Assembly: GCF_004010055.1 (NCBI RefSeq)
Contig: NZ_RQVT01000051.1
Location: 1-64,000 of the forward strand
Length of the DNA: 64,000 nt
Reading direction: 5' to 3'
DNA from: Psychroflexus aestuariivivens
Lineage (GTDB): Bacteria > Bacteroidota > Bacteroidia > Flavobacteriales > Flavobacteriaceae
The notes beneath the pieces were generated by a model. That model did no database searches. It was not told the DNA's origin and was given only the letters and a program-made list of their open reading frames with translations. Each line of letters starts with the position of its first letter. Position 1 is the stretch's first letter. A program made the position numbers and the translations under genes. Of the stretch, positions 44,894-53,451 are shown piece after piece.

Positions 44894-47479
44894 ATGAGTG
44901 ATGATTTAGAATTGAATTCTGAAAACCAAAACCCAGATTTGCCGGCTAAAGATGAATCCATCAAGGTAACTGGAATGTTTGAAGATTGGTTTTTGGACTA
45001 TGCATCTTATGTGATTTTGGAACGTGCAGTTCCAGCAATAGAAGATGGTTTCAAACCTGTGCATAGACGAATTCTTCACTCTATGAAAGATTTGGACGAC
45101 GGCCGATATACAAAAGTCGCCAATATTGTTGGTCATACCATGCAATATCACCCACACGGTGATGCCAGTATTGGTGATGCCATTGTTCAGATTGGACAAA
45201 AAGATTTACTGATTGATACCCAAGGAAATTGGGGAAACATATTAACAGGCGATAGCGCTGCAGCCTCAAGATATATAGAGGCAAGATTGTCAAAATTTGC
45301 TTTAGAAGTTGTTTTTAATTCGAAGACAACTGAATGGCAGATTTCTTATGATGGAAGGAAACAAGAACCAGTAAATTTACCGGTAAAATTCCCGATGATT
45401 TTAGCACAAGGTGCGGAAGGTATTGCTGTTGGATTGAGTACTAAAATTCTACCACATAATTTTATCGAACTCATTGATGCATCCATAAAACATCTTCAAA
45501 ACAAACGTTTTTCCATTTTTCCAGATTTCCCAACCGGCGGAGTCGTTGACGTTAGCGACTATAACGATGGCTTGCGAGGTGGAAAATTACGCGTTCGAGC
45601 AGAAATTAATGTTCGGGATAAAAACACATTGGTGATTAATGAAATTCCCTATGGAACCAATACTTCAACTCTTATTGATTCTATTCTGAAAGCCAATGAC
45701 AAAGGAAAAATTAAAATCAAAAAAATAGAAGATAACACTTCTTCGGAAGTTGAAATTTTAATTCATCTTCCAAACAATATTTCACCAGATAAAACAATAG
45801 ACGCACTGTTTGCTTTTACAAATTGTGAAGTCTCAATTTCACCATTAAGTTGTGTGATTATTGATGATAAACCACACTTTCTAGGCGTTTCAGAATTGCT
45901 AAAATTAAGTACTCAACATACAGTCGATTTGCTGAAAAGTGAATTAGAAATTAAGCTCGGTGAACTTGAAGAGCAGTGGCATTTTTCGTCTTTAGAAAAG
46001 ATTTTTATCGAAAAACGTATTTATCGTGACATAGAAGAAGAAGAAACTTGGGAAGGCGTCATAGAAGCGATAGACAAAGGACTTCAACCACATATCAAAC
46101 ATCTGAAACGCAAAGTGACGCGTGATGATATTGTTCGCTTAACTGAAATTAGAATCAAACGTATTTCTAAATTCGATCTTGACAAAGCTGAACAAAAAAT
46201 AGAAGCTTTAGAAGGAGAAATTGAAAAAATTAAATTCCACCTTTCAAATCTTATCGATTATGCTATCGATTATTTTAAAGATTTGAAAAGTAAATATAGT
46301 GCTGGCAAAGAACGAAAAACTCAAATTAGAATTTTTGAGGATATTGAAGCGCAAAAAGTTGTCATTAGAAATACGAAACTTTACGTCAACAGGAAGGAAG
46401 GTTTTGTAGGAACTGCGATGAAGAAGGAAGAATATGTGACCGATTGTAGCGATATTGATGATATTATTTGTTTTACAGAAGACGGTACCATGATGGTCAC
46501 TAAAGTCGACAATAAAACCTTTATTGGGAAAAACATCATTTACGTTGGTATTTTCAAGAAAAAAGACAAGCGAACAATTTATAATATCATTTATAGAGAC
46601 GGCAAAGCAGGATACAATTATATGAAACGATTTGCGGTGACTTCAATTACTCGTGATCGTGAATATAGTGTAGGTAAAGGGAAGCCGGGCACAAAAGTCT
46701 TATACTTTTCTTGCAATCCAAATGGAGAAGCAGAAGTTGTTAGTATTTTTCTTCGACAGAAGAAAGGCTTAAAACGTTTGCGTTTTGATCTAGATTTTTC
46801 TGATATGGCGATTAAAGGTCGTGGAGTGAAAGGCAATTTAGTCTCCAAAATGCCTATTAAAAAAGTTGAATTCAAAGAAGAAGGCGTTTCAACTTTGAAA
46901 CCCAGAAAAATTTGGTTTGACGAAACTGTACGTCGTCTAAATGTTGACGAGCGCGGAGAGTTGCTCGGCGCTTTCAAAGGTGAAGATAGATTACTCATTG
47001 TGAGACAAAATGGAATCGTGAAAACTATTGTGCCAGAATTGACAACGCATTTTGAAAATGACATTGTAGTTATGGAAAAATGGAATCCCAAAAAACCCAT
47101 TAGTTTGGTGTATTGGGAAGGCGAGAAGGAACGCTATTATGTCAAACGATTTTTGATGGAAAATTCAGACAAAGACGAATTAATCATAACTGATCATCAA
47201 GATTCTCAACTAGAAATTATTTCTACAGATTATATTCCTAGAATTGAAATTGAATACAAAAAGCAACGTGGCAAGGATCGTAAGCCTAGTGAAATATTTA
47301 ACTTAGAAGAGTTTATAGCAGTTAAAGGAATCAAAGCCCAAGGCAATCAATTAACATCAGAACCCGTTAAGCAAATTGATTTAATTGAGCCTTTGCCTCA
47401 TGAAAGCGACAAAGTAACCGAAGATGATGAAGATAATGAGTCTAAAGATGAAAATCAACAGTCAACACTATTTGACTAA
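44894..47479 (+). CDS. parC: Topoisomerase IV subunit A
   Basis: This 861-residue DNA-cleaving subunit has the N-terminus SYVILERAVPAIEDGFKPVHRR, the quinolone-pocket region YHPHGDASIGDAIVQI, and the catalytic tyrosine in SAAASRYIEARLSKF. A long coiled-coil region (about 390-470) and a beta-pinwheel C-terminus follow. The last 30 residues are very acidic (EDDEDNESKDENQ). No GyrA box (QRRGGKG) is visible, so ParC is favoured over GyrA. The 3' end faces a convergent lipoprotein gene. Confidence 0.94.
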   Translation: MSDDLELNSENQNPDLPAKDESIKVTGMFEDWFLDYASYVILERAVPAIEDGFKPVHRRILHSMKDLDDGRYTKVANIVGHTMQYHPHGDASIGDAIVQIGQKDLLIDTQGNWGNILTGDSAAASRYIEARLSKFALEVVFNSKTTEWQISYDGRKQEPVNLPVKFPMILAQGAEGIAVGLSTKILPHNFIELIDASIKHLQNKRFSIFPDFPTGGVVDVSDYNDGLRGGKLRVRAEINVRDKNTLVINEIPYGTNTSTLIDSILKANDKGKIKIKKIEDNTSSEVEILIHLPNNISPDKTIDALFAFTNCEVSISPLSCVIIDDKPHFLGVSELLKLSTQHTVDLLKSELEIKLGELEEQWHFSSLEKIFIEKRIYRDIEEEETWEGVIEAIDKGLQPHIKHLKRKVTRDDIVRLTEIRIKRISKFDLDKAEQKIEALEGEIEKIKFHLSNLIDYAIDYFKDLKSKYSAGKERKTQIRIFEDIEAQKVVIRNTKLYVNRKEGFVGTAMKKEEYVTDCSDIDDIICFTEDGTMMVTKVDNKTFIGKNIIYVGIFKKKDKRTIYNIIYRDGKAGYNYMKRFAVTSITRDREYSVGKGKPGTKVLYFSCNPNGEAEVVSIFLRQKKGLKRLRFDLDFSDMAIKGRGVKGNLVSKMPIKKVEFKEEGVSTLKPRKIWFDETVRRLNVDERGELLGAFKGEDRLLIVRQNGIVKTIVPELTTHFENDIVVMEKWNPKKPISLVYWEGEKERYYVKRFLMENSDKDELIITDHQDSQLEIISTDYIPRIEIEYKKQRGKDRKPSEIFNLEEFIAVKGIKAQGNQLTSEPVKQIDLIEPLPHESDKVTEDDEDNESKDENQQSTLFD

Positions 47480-47495
47480 GCAAAATTAATTTTAT

Positions 47496-47870
47496 CTATT
47501 CTATAATTTTTGAAACCCGACCTTGTTGGGTTTCGTCTTTTCCTACAATATTGTATTGAAAAGTATAACCGTTTGGTTCAGTATTCAGTATTTTTATACG
47601 GATAGGTTGCTTTTCTGAACGACTGTCAGGTTTCAAAGCTTTCAAGATATATTCACAATCATTGACCCAACGAATTGTAGCTGTGTCTACTTTGTTTTCA
47701 TAAATTTCAATTTCAAGAGAATCGTTTCTAATAAACTTTGTTTTCTTTAATTCACCATCCAAATAGGTTTCAAACTCAAAAGTTCCTGTTTTGAAATCAG
47801 CACAATTTCTTTCTTCGTGATAGCAACTCGTCAGTAAGCTTAAGGCAAATATAATAAGCAATGCGCGCAT
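47496..47870 (-). CDS. Small lipoprotein often mislabelled topoisomerase IV
   Basis: This 124-residue lipoprotein has the lipobox LLTSC. The mature part has CADFKTGTFEFETYLDG and RWVNDCEYIL, which suggests a compact beta fold stabilised by two cysteines. I recall similar proteins beside flavobacterial parC genes being named DNA topoisomerase IV in databases; that would be a carry-over error, as nothing here resembles a topoisomerase. It is convergent with parC. Its true role is unknown. Confidence 0.78.
   Translation of the reverse strand: MRALLIIFALSLLTSCYHEERNCADFKTGTFEFETYLDGELKKTKFIRNDSLEIEIYENKVDTATIRWVNDCEYILKALKPDSRSEKQPIRIKILNTEPNGYTFQYNIVGKDETQQGRVSKIIE
47512..47534 (+). terminator. 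Hairpin after parC, inside the convergent lipoprotein gene
   Basis: GAAACCC (47512-47518) pairs with GGGTTTC (47528-47534), followed by GTCTTTT. It lies 33 bases past the parC stop and overlaps the coding end of the opposite lipoprotein gene. The short T-run makes it a weak candidate. Confidence 0.4.
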
Positions 47871-47919
47871 CTTTTTTTTGCAAAATTAATCAAAACTGGT
47901 TGAAAAAAATGCTTGTGAT

Positions 47920-48342
47920 TCAATTATTCTCAAAAGCTTCAAAAGTACCATCTTTATAAAAAATCACAATTTTATGAATCGCTTTAGAGTTTGAAGTTAT
48001 TTTCTGATGTTCAGCTGATACCTGGTTTTTTTGTTCTACATCATGAGAATCTTCTGTAAATTCTAAAGTTTGTTGATTTTCTTTTTTATTCGTTTTTTCC
48101 ATAGTAGGTGACTCCGATTTTGGAAAATTTCCTTTACCATTTAAAAGCCAATACAATTCGACTTCTTCAAAAGTTGACACTACTTTAAGTACAAAATCTA
48201 AACTGGGTTTATTTCTTCCAGATAGAATATGAGAAATAGAAGCACGCCCAACATCTATTTTTTCAGCAAAGGATGATGCCGATAAATCGTAATAATCAAA
48301 GATGATTTTAAGACGTTTTGAAAATTCTTCACTGTTTACCAT
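47920..48342 (-). CDS. XRE-family transcriptional regulator
   Basis: This 140-residue protein has an N-terminal helix-turn-helix at residues about 8-62: LKIIFDYYDLSASSFAEKIDVGRASISHILSGRNKPSLDFVLKV is the Cro/CI-type fold with recognition helix VGRASISHIL. The C-terminal half is low-complexity and charged (EKTNKKENQQTLEF), ending in a short beta-like piece IVIFYKDGTFEAFE. Its start codon lies inside a perfect palindrome GTTTAC-CATT-GTAAAC (48334-48349), and similar sites recur towards the divergent M14 gene, so it probably represses both itself and that gene. Confidence 0.9.
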   Translation of the reverse strand: MVNSEEFSKRLKIIFDYYDLSASSFAEKIDVGRASISHILSGRNKPSLDFVLKVVSTFEEVELYWLLNGKGNFPKSESPTMEKTNKKENQQTLEFTEDSHDVEQKNQVSAEHQKITSNSKAIHKIVIFYKDGTFEAFENN

Positions 48343-48349
48343 TGTAAAC
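48334..48349. promoter_or_regulatory. Perfect palindrome over the XRE start codon
   Basis: GTTTACCATTGTAAAC has perfect 6-base arms around CATT, and the XRE start codon (CAT on the plus strand, 48340-48342) lies inside it. A repressor bound here would block its own transcript or translation start. It sets the consensus GTTTAC-N4-GTAAAC for the other sites. Confidence 0.6.
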
Positions 48350-48379
48350 TTTATTAAACTACAGTTAATCCAGATAAGT

Positions 48380-48395
48380 TGTTACAAATGTAAAC
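48380..48395. promoter_or_regulatory. Second GTTTAC-N4-GTAAAC-like site
   Basis: TGTTACAAATGTAAAC keeps the core TTAC-AAAT-GTAA and one perfect half GTAAAC. It lies 38 bases upstream of the XRE start, where the promoter of that gene would be. Confidence 0.45.
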
Positions 48396-48602
48396 AATAT
48401 AAATCAATTATGCAATTTACATTTGAGAATTCTGTGTTTTTAAACGAACTTATGGTTTAATTGACTACGTTTATTCTTTTGAAATATAGTTAATTAAACT
48501 TAAAAATAGTCTAAATAGGATATTTTCCGTTAACTTTTGGATAATGAGTTTATTTGAGAAAGATTTCAGGTTAATTATGTAAACAATTATTTGAATCTGG
48601 TT

Positions 48603-48642
48603 GTTTACAAATGTGTAATTATAAATTTATACATTTGTAAAC
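48603..48642. promoter_or_regulatory. Inverted repeat and -10 box directly before the M14 gene
   Basis: GTTTACAAATGT (48603-48614) and ACATTTGTAAAC (48631-48642) are perfect 12-base inverted copies, the second touching the ATG at 48643. Within it TACATTTG (48630-48637) matches the TAnnTTTG promoter box, so the transcript may start at the ATG (leaderless) and binding of the XRE protein would block the promoter. Confidence 0.55.
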
Positions 48643-49794
48643 ATGAATTTGAACTTAGATTTTTACAAAAGTATACTTGATAATTATGACCAGTTTAAGG
48701 TGAAAAAACTGATTGGTCGTTATTTATCTGAATCAGATTTGTTAGCTACTTTTAAAGATTTGTCGCATCGCATAGAAATTAAAAATGAAGGATTTTCTGT
48801 TGAGAAGCGTATTGTTTCATCTTTTAAATTAGGAACAGGTTCCAAAAAGATCTTAATTTGGTCTCAAATGCATGGAAACGAAACTACAACTACCAAAGCT
48901 GTGATGGATTTTATCCATTTTTGCTTAGATAGTAAACATACTCAGGTTTCTAAAGAGATTTTAAACACCTTCACTTTAAAAATTATTCCAGTTTTAAATC
49001 CAGACGGTGCCTATCGTTATACACGATTCAATGCCAATTCAGTAGATTTGAATAGAGATGCTACAAATTTGAACGAGCCCGAAAGTCAAATTTTGAGACG
49101 AATTTTTGAAGAGTTTCAACCTGATTTTTGTTTTAATATGCATGACCAACGAACAATTTTTAGTGCAGGGAATCAAAATAAAAGTGCTGGAGTTTCATTT
49201 CTATCACCTGCTTATAATAAGTCACGAGACGTAAATATAACAAGGCAAAAAGCCATGTCTTTAATTGCTTCTGCAAATTCAATTTTACAAAATTTTATTC
49301 CAAACCAAGTCGGACGTTATGACGATCAATTCAATATAAATTGTGTTGGGGATTATTTTCAAAATAGGGGCGTACCAACAGTATTATTTGAAGCTGGACA
49401 AATTTCTGAAGATTATAAACGGGAGGACACAAGAAAATTTATCCTTATTTCTATCTTGGAAATGCTACTATCAATAATGAATGAAAATTTCAATACATAT
49501 TCAGAGTATTTTGAAATTCCTGAAAATGAAAAACTCTTTTATGATGTAATTATCCGAAATGTAAAGGTTAATTCAAAAATTAAGGATATAGCTATTCAAT
49601 ATGAAGAAGTTTTGAGCAATCAATCAATCAATTTTGTTCCTAAAATCAATGAAATCAAAGATTTAAGTTCATTTTTTGCACATAGAACAATAGATGCTGA
49701 AAATAATTTTTTACAAATTATCGAAGGTGATTCTCTCAATGTTAATAAAAAACTATCAAAGTTTAACATAAGCGATAACGTTTTCGTAGTATAA
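48643..49794 (+). CDS. M14-family zinc carboxypeptidase-like protein
   Basis: This 383-residue peptidase has zinc ligands H77 and E80 in QMHGNETT and a third histidine in FNMHDQRTIFS. NPDGAYRYTRFNANSVDLNRDA contains the substrate-binding asparagine and arginine region of M14 enzymes. There is no signal peptide, so the protein is cytoplasmic. The C-terminal 100 residues are an extra domain without a family I know. It is divergent from an XRE regulator and sits behind shared palindromic sites, so its expression is probably controlled. It may process peptides or amidated peptidoglycan fragments. Confidence 0.88.
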   Translation: MNLNLDFYKSILDNYDQFKVKKLIGRYLSESDLLATFKDLSHRIEIKNEGFSVEKRIVSSFKLGTGSKKILIWSQMHGNETTTTKAVMDFIHFCLDSKHTQVSKEILNTFTLKIIPVLNPDGAYRYTRFNANSVDLNRDATNLNEPESQILRRIFEEFQPDFCFNMHDQRTIFSAGNQNKSAGVSFLSPAYNKSRDVNITRQKAMSLIASANSILQNFIPNQVGRYDDQFNINCVGDYFQNRGVPTVLFEAGQISEDYKREDTRKFILISILEMLLSIMNENFNTYSEYFEIPENEKLFYDVIIRNVKVNSKIKDIAIQYEEVLSNQSINFVPKINEIKDLSSFFAHRTIDAENNFLQIIEGDSLNVNKKLSKFNISDNVFVV

Positions 49795-49816
49795 TAAGCT
49801 AAAAATATACATAAAG

Positions 49817-49850
49817 TTGTGTTTTTAATGAATTATTTTCATTATTTTTG
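49817..49850 (+). promoter_or_regulatory. Promoter of the Lrp-type regulator gene
   Basis: TTG (49817-49819) and TATTTTTG (49843-49850) are separated by 23 bases, within the range of the Bacteroidota consensus TTG-N17-23-TAnnTTTG. The start codon follows 34 bases after the box. This is the clearest two-part promoter seen in the window. Confidence 0.6.
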
Positions 49851-49884
49851 CATTTTAATTGTTTAATACTCAAAATAAAGTAAA

Positions 49885-50364
49885 ATGGCAAAGTTTAAGC
49901 TAGATGATACGGATCACCAAATATTGAATATGTTGATCGACAATACGAGAACTCCGTTTACAGATATTGCAAAAAAACTAAATATTTCTGCAGGAACTGT
50001 ACACGTTAGAGTTAGGAAGATGGAAGAAAGTGGAATTATTGTTGGTTCTTCTTTAACGCTAAATTATAAGAAACTTGGATACACTTTCATAGCTTATGTT
50101 GGTATCTTTTTGAAAAATACTTCTCAAACACAATTCGTTTTAAATAGAATTGAAGAAATCCCGAATGTTACAGTGGCCCACGTTACAACAGGTAAATTCA
50201 ATTTGTTTTGTAAAATAAGAGCAAGAAACACAGAACATGCTAAAAATGTAATATTTCAAATAGATGACATTGAAGGTGTGAGCCGAACTGAAACTATGAT
50301 TTCTTTAGAAGAAAGCTTGAATGATAAAACCAGACTGATGAAATCTATATTTGCAAATATGTAA
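49885..50364 (+). CDS. Lrp/AsnC-family transcriptional regulator
   Basis: This 159-residue protein has an N-terminal winged helix-turn-helix (LDDTDHQILNMLIDNTRTPFTDIAKKLNISAGTVHVRVRKME) and a C-terminal RAM domain (ligand-binding, oligomer-forming) with HVTTGKFNLFCKIRARN and EGVSRTETMISLEES. Such regulators sense amino acids. The gene has its own promoter and a strong terminator, so it is a single-gene unit. Targets are unknown. Confidence 0.94.
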   Translation: MAKFKLDDTDHQILNMLIDNTRTPFTDIAKKLNISAGTVHVRVRKMEESGIIVGSSLTLNYKKLGYTFIAYVGIFLKNTSQTQFVLNRIEEIPNVTVAHVTTGKFNLFCKIRARNTEHAKNVIFQIDDIEGVSRTETMISLEESLNDKTRLMKSIFANM

Positions 50365-50388
50365 TTCATCAAATTACTTTTAGAATAA

Positions 50389-50424
50389 AAAAATGCCGTT
50401 TCAATTGAGAAACGGCATTTTTTT
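50389..50424. terminator. Bidirectional terminator between lrp and yebC
   Basis: AAAAATGCCGTTTC (50389-50402) pairs perfectly with GAAACGGCATTTTT (50409-50422), with T-runs on both strands. It serves the convergent Lrp-type and YebC genes. Confidence 0.92.
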
Positions 50425-50443
50425 ATTGTTCTTTACTGAAAAT

Positions 50444-51157
50444 TTAGTCCTCTGCCATAGTATGGTAAACATTCTGAACGTCATCATCTTCTTCGATTTT
50501 CTCCAATAATTTTTCTACATCTGCTTTTTGATCATCGTTCAGTGGTTTTGTGATTTGTGGAATTCTATCAAAACCAGAAGCTATAATTTCAATATTTTTA
50601 CTTTCCAATTCTTTTTGAATATCTCCAAAATTTTGAAAAGGAGCGTAAATCATAATTCCATCTTCATCTTCAAAAATTTCTTCGACGCCAAAATCTATCA
50701 TTTCAAGTTCAAGTTCTTCAATATCAATATTTTCAGAATTTATTCTAAAATTGCAAGTATGGTCGAACATAAATTCAACTGAACCAGATGTGCCAAGATT
50801 TCCATCACATTTGTTGAAATAAGATCTGATATTTGCAACTGTACGATTGGTATTATCGGTTGCTGTCTCAACTAAAATAGCAATGCCATGAGGTGCGTAA
50901 CCTTCATAAAGAAGTGTTTTGTAATCACCTAAGTTTTTATCGGAAGCGCGTTTTATTGCTCTTTCAATATTGTCTTTAGGCATATTTGCAGATTTCGCAT
51001 TTTGAATAACTGCACGAAGTTTTGCGTTAGTTTCTGGATCAGGACCGCCTTCCTTAACAGCCATAACAATATCTTTACCCAATCGCGTAAAAGTTTTGGC
51101 CATCGCAGACCAGCGTTTCATTTTACGTGCTTTTCTAAATTCAAAGGCTCTTCCCAT
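50444..51157 (-). CDS. YebC/PmpR-family regulatory and translation protein
   Basis: This 237-residue protein has the three-domain order typical of YebC: the N-terminus GRAFEFRKARKMKRWSAMAKTF, then LRAVIQNAKSANMPKDNIERAIKRAS, YEGYAPHGIAILVETATDNTNRT, and NLGTSGSVEFMFDH. Members bind DNA or the ribosome, and some help translation of polyproline stretches. It is followed, upstream on the same strand, by an acidic protein gene with an 11-base gap, so the two are probably co-transcribed with the acidic protein first. Confidence 0.94.
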   Translation of the reverse strand: MGRAFEFRKARKMKRWSAMAKTFTRLGKDIVMAVKEGGPDPETNAKLRAVIQNAKSANMPKDNIERAIKRASDKNLGDYKTLLYEGYAPHGIAILVETATDNTNRTVANIRSYFNKCDGNLGTSGSVEFMFDHTCNFRINSENIDIEELELEMIDFGVEEIFEDEDGIMIYAPFQNFGDIQKELESKNIEIIASGFDRIPQITKPLNDDQKADVEKLLEKIEEDDDVQNVYHTMAED

Positions 51158-51168
51158 AAGTTTTTTAT

Positions 51169-51564
51169 TTATTCTGCAAAGGCTTCCATTTTGCGATTGT
51201 ATTCTCTAATTTCAGCTTTGTTGATAGGATTTTCAGGATTTCTGATCAAATTTATGAGATAAATCAAACTTTCCGCACCTGTAATCAACTCAGTATTTTC
51301 AGTTTCTTCACTTTCAGACTCTTCTAGTTCATCTTCTTCTTCTGAAATCGGTTCATCTTGTGGAATCGGTATGGCAAAAACCTCGTTTTCATCAATGTGT
51401 TCGTAAACTAATCTGAGTGTTTTGGCAACAACCGGCAACTCTTCTTCAACTGCGTAAGGTCGTAATTCTTTCAAATCTTCAACCACAGTTTCTGTGATGA
51501 ATTTAGAAGTTTCTAATTCTTCGATGATTTTCTTAATTAATTTAGTGGCTTTATTATGTTCCAA
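51169..51564 (-). CDS. Unknown acidic protein, first gene of the yebC operon
   Basis: This 131-residue soluble protein is helical at the N-terminus (ATKLIKKIIEELETSKF), has a very acidic central run (EEEDELEESESEETEN) and ends in a basic helix (NPINKAEIREYNRKMEAFAE). I do not recognise a family, but the codon pattern and the position 11 bases before yebC support a real gene. The acidic linker suggests a protein-protein adaptor. The function is unknown. Confidence 0.72.
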   Translation of the reverse strand: MEHNKATKLIKKIIEELETSKFITETVVEDLKELRPYAVEEELPVVAKTLRLVYEHIDENEVFAIPIPQDEPISEEEDELEESESEETENTELITGAESLIYLINLIRNPENPINKAEIREYNRKMEAFAE

Positions 51565-51829
51565 GGTTTAAAAATTTTAAAATGATGTAATGCAAAAATA
51601 ATTTTTAGTTTATATAATAGAGCGGGTTAGGTCAACTATTTTTCACAAATATGAATTAAATATATTTGAAAGTCTACTTTCTTTACAAAAAGAAGATCAA
51701 TATCTATTTGAAACTGAATTGGAAACATTTAAAAACTTTATAATTTCCTAAAATATTTCTTTAAACCCTTTTATCTCCTTATTTTTGCGAATCTTAAAAA
51801 ATTAAATCACATTATCAAGAGGGAATTTT
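51565..51829. other. Gene-free stretch with a start-less coding remnant
   Basis: An open frame without a start codon runs to a stop at 51749-51751 and reads like protein (IFESLLSLQKEDQYLFETEL), so it may be the remnant of a gene. TATTTTTG at 51780-51787 is a possible -10 box for the helicase gene, and GAGGG (51819-51823) before its ATG resembles a ribosome binding site, which is unusual in this phylum. Confidence 0.4.
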
Positions 51830-53329
51830 ATGCTGGAAAAAACCGCAGATAAAACTTTATATGATTATCAAGAAAAAGATCTTCAGAAAATATTTGAACG
51901 ACTAGAAAACTGTCCGGATAATTACAATCTGTTGTACCAACTTCCAACTGGTGGCGGTAAAACTGTTGTTTTTTCTGAAATTGTAAGACGTTATATTGAA
52001 AAAACCGGTAAAAAAGTAATCGTTCTGACACATCGTATTGAGCTATGTAAACAGACTTCGGATATGCTTAAAGGTTTTGGCGTAAGAAATAAAATAATAA
52101 ATAGTAAAGTAAAAGAGCTGCCTGATGACAACGATTATATGTGTTTTGTTGCCATGGTAGAAACCTTGAACAATCGACTAAATGAGGAGAAACTAAACAT
52201 GAAAAATGTTGGTTTAGCGATTATAGATGAGGCGCATTACAATTCTTTTACCAAACTTTTTAAATATTTAGAAAAGGCTTTTATTTTGGGCGTTACGGCC
52301 ACACCTTTGAGTTCTAACATAAAACTTCCGATGCATCGCAATTATCGCGAGTTAATTGTAGGTAATTCTATAACTTCGCTAATAGACAAAGGTTTCCTGG
52401 CAAGAGCCAACATGTACAATTATGATGTAGGCTTAGGGACTTTACAAGTCGGAATTACAGGAGATTACACCGTGAAATCTTCTGAAGATTTATATACAAA
52501 TCTGGATATGCAGGAAAAGCTTATTCAGGCATATGAAGAGCGTTGTAAAGGAAAGAAAACACTGATTTTCAATAACGGAATCAATACATCTTGGTATGTT
52601 TATCAGACTTTTAAAGATGCTGGTTACGAAATCAAACATCTTGACAACACACACAATAAGCAGGAGCGAAGATCGATTTTGAAATGGTTTAGAGAAAAAC
52701 CAGATGCTATTCTAACTTCCGTAAGTATTTTGACAACCGGTTTTGATGAACCAACAGTAGAAAATATTATTTTAAATAGAGCGACAAAATCTTTGACATT
52801 ATATTTTCAAATGATTGGACGTGGATCAAGAAAACTTCCTGAAAAAGACAGTTTCAATGTGATTGATTTAGGAAATAATGTTGCCAGATTTGGACCTTGG
52901 GATGCACCAGTCGATTGGCAGCTTATTTTCGAAAATCCAGATTACTTCCTGGACAATATGATTTCTGATGAAGAGATTGAACTCAATTTCAAATATGAAA
53001 TGCCGGAAGAAGTCCGTGAAATGTTTAAAAATTCTGAAGATGTTGAGTTTGATATTCGCAAACGTTACAATGAAACCGTTAATAATGGTGAAAAATCTAA
53101 ATTGGTTTTAGAAGAATCTATAGCACAACATGCCAAGATGTGTGCAGAAAATTCTGAAGATGTGTTTGATGCTAGAATTTTAGCAAGAGAATTGAAGGAC
53201 GATATTAAAGACCGAATCAAGCGATATTCCAATTGCATAATCAACAATACTAAAAACTATAGAGATTGGCTTTACGAAGATTATGCGCGTAAATTGCGTG
53301 TTAAAATCAATGAGCACTTTATGGATTAA
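51830..53329 (+). CDS. DEAD/DEAH-box superfamily 2 helicase
   Basis: This 499-residue ATP-dependent helicase has motif I LPTGGGKTVVF, Ia VLTHRIELCKQT, motif II IIDEAHYNSF, motif III GVTATPL, and in the second RecA domain IFNNGINTS, ILTTGFDEPTVE and QMIGRGSRK. This layout resembles SSL2/type III restriction R-subunit-like helicases. The C-terminal 130 residues are charged and helical without a known domain. No methylase or specificity gene is adjacent, so it is not part of a visible restriction system. Confidence 0.9.
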   Translation: MLEKTADKTLYDYQEKDLQKIFERLENCPDNYNLLYQLPTGGGKTVVFSEIVRRYIEKTGKKVIVLTHRIELCKQTSDMLKGFGVRNKIINSKVKELPDDNDYMCFVAMVETLNNRLNEEKLNMKNVGLAIIDEAHYNSFTKLFKYLEKAFILGVTATPLSSNIKLPMHRNYRELIVGNSITSLIDKGFLARANMYNYDVGLGTLQVGITGDYTVKSSEDLYTNLDMQEKLIQAYEERCKGKKTLIFNNGINTSWYVYQTFKDAGYEIKHLDNTHNKQERRSILKWFREKPDAILTSVSILTTGFDEPTVENIILNRATKSLTLYFQMIGRGSRKLPEKDSFNVIDLGNNVARFGPWDAPVDWQLIFENPDYFLDNMISDEEIELNFKYEMPEEVREMFKNSEDVEFDIRKRYNETVNNGEKSKLVLEESIAQHAKMCAENSEDVFDARILARELKDDIKDRIKRYSNCIINNTKNYRDWLYEDYARKLRVKINEHFMD

Positions 53330-53347
53330 ACAATAAGTTTTAAGGAC

Positions 53348-53385
53348 AAACACAAAAGACGCTTCCTCAAGCGTCTTTTGTGTTT
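53348..53385 (+). terminator. Terminator of the helicase gene
   Basis: AAACACAAAAGACGCTT (53348-53364) pairs perfectly with AAGCGTCTTTTGTGTTT (53369-53385) around a CCTC loop. The 17-base stem is followed by TTATAA. It lies 18 bases past the helicase stop and can also act for the convergent gene at 53452. Confidence 0.85.
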
Positions 53386-53451
53386 TATAAGAATAATTTT
53401 AAGCTCAGAATAAATTTAATCTTGAACTAATTTAGAATTTAACCAATAAAA

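Noticed and set aside
46618-47100. A long open frame antisense to parC
   Set aside because: It lies wholly opposite a well-conserved parC coding region, and its translation has no recognisable features. The same holds for antisense frames opposite the RND pump, ATP-grasp and FISUMP genes.
47496-47870. A topoisomerase IV label for the small protein beside parC
   Set aside because: It is a 124-residue lipoprotein with no topoisomerase motif; the label would be a neighbour carry-over.
51830-53329. The helicase as part of a restriction or defence system
   Set aside because: No methylase, nuclease or other defence gene is adjacent; neighbours are YebC and a VTT-domain membrane protein, so a stand-alone helicase is the simpler reading.
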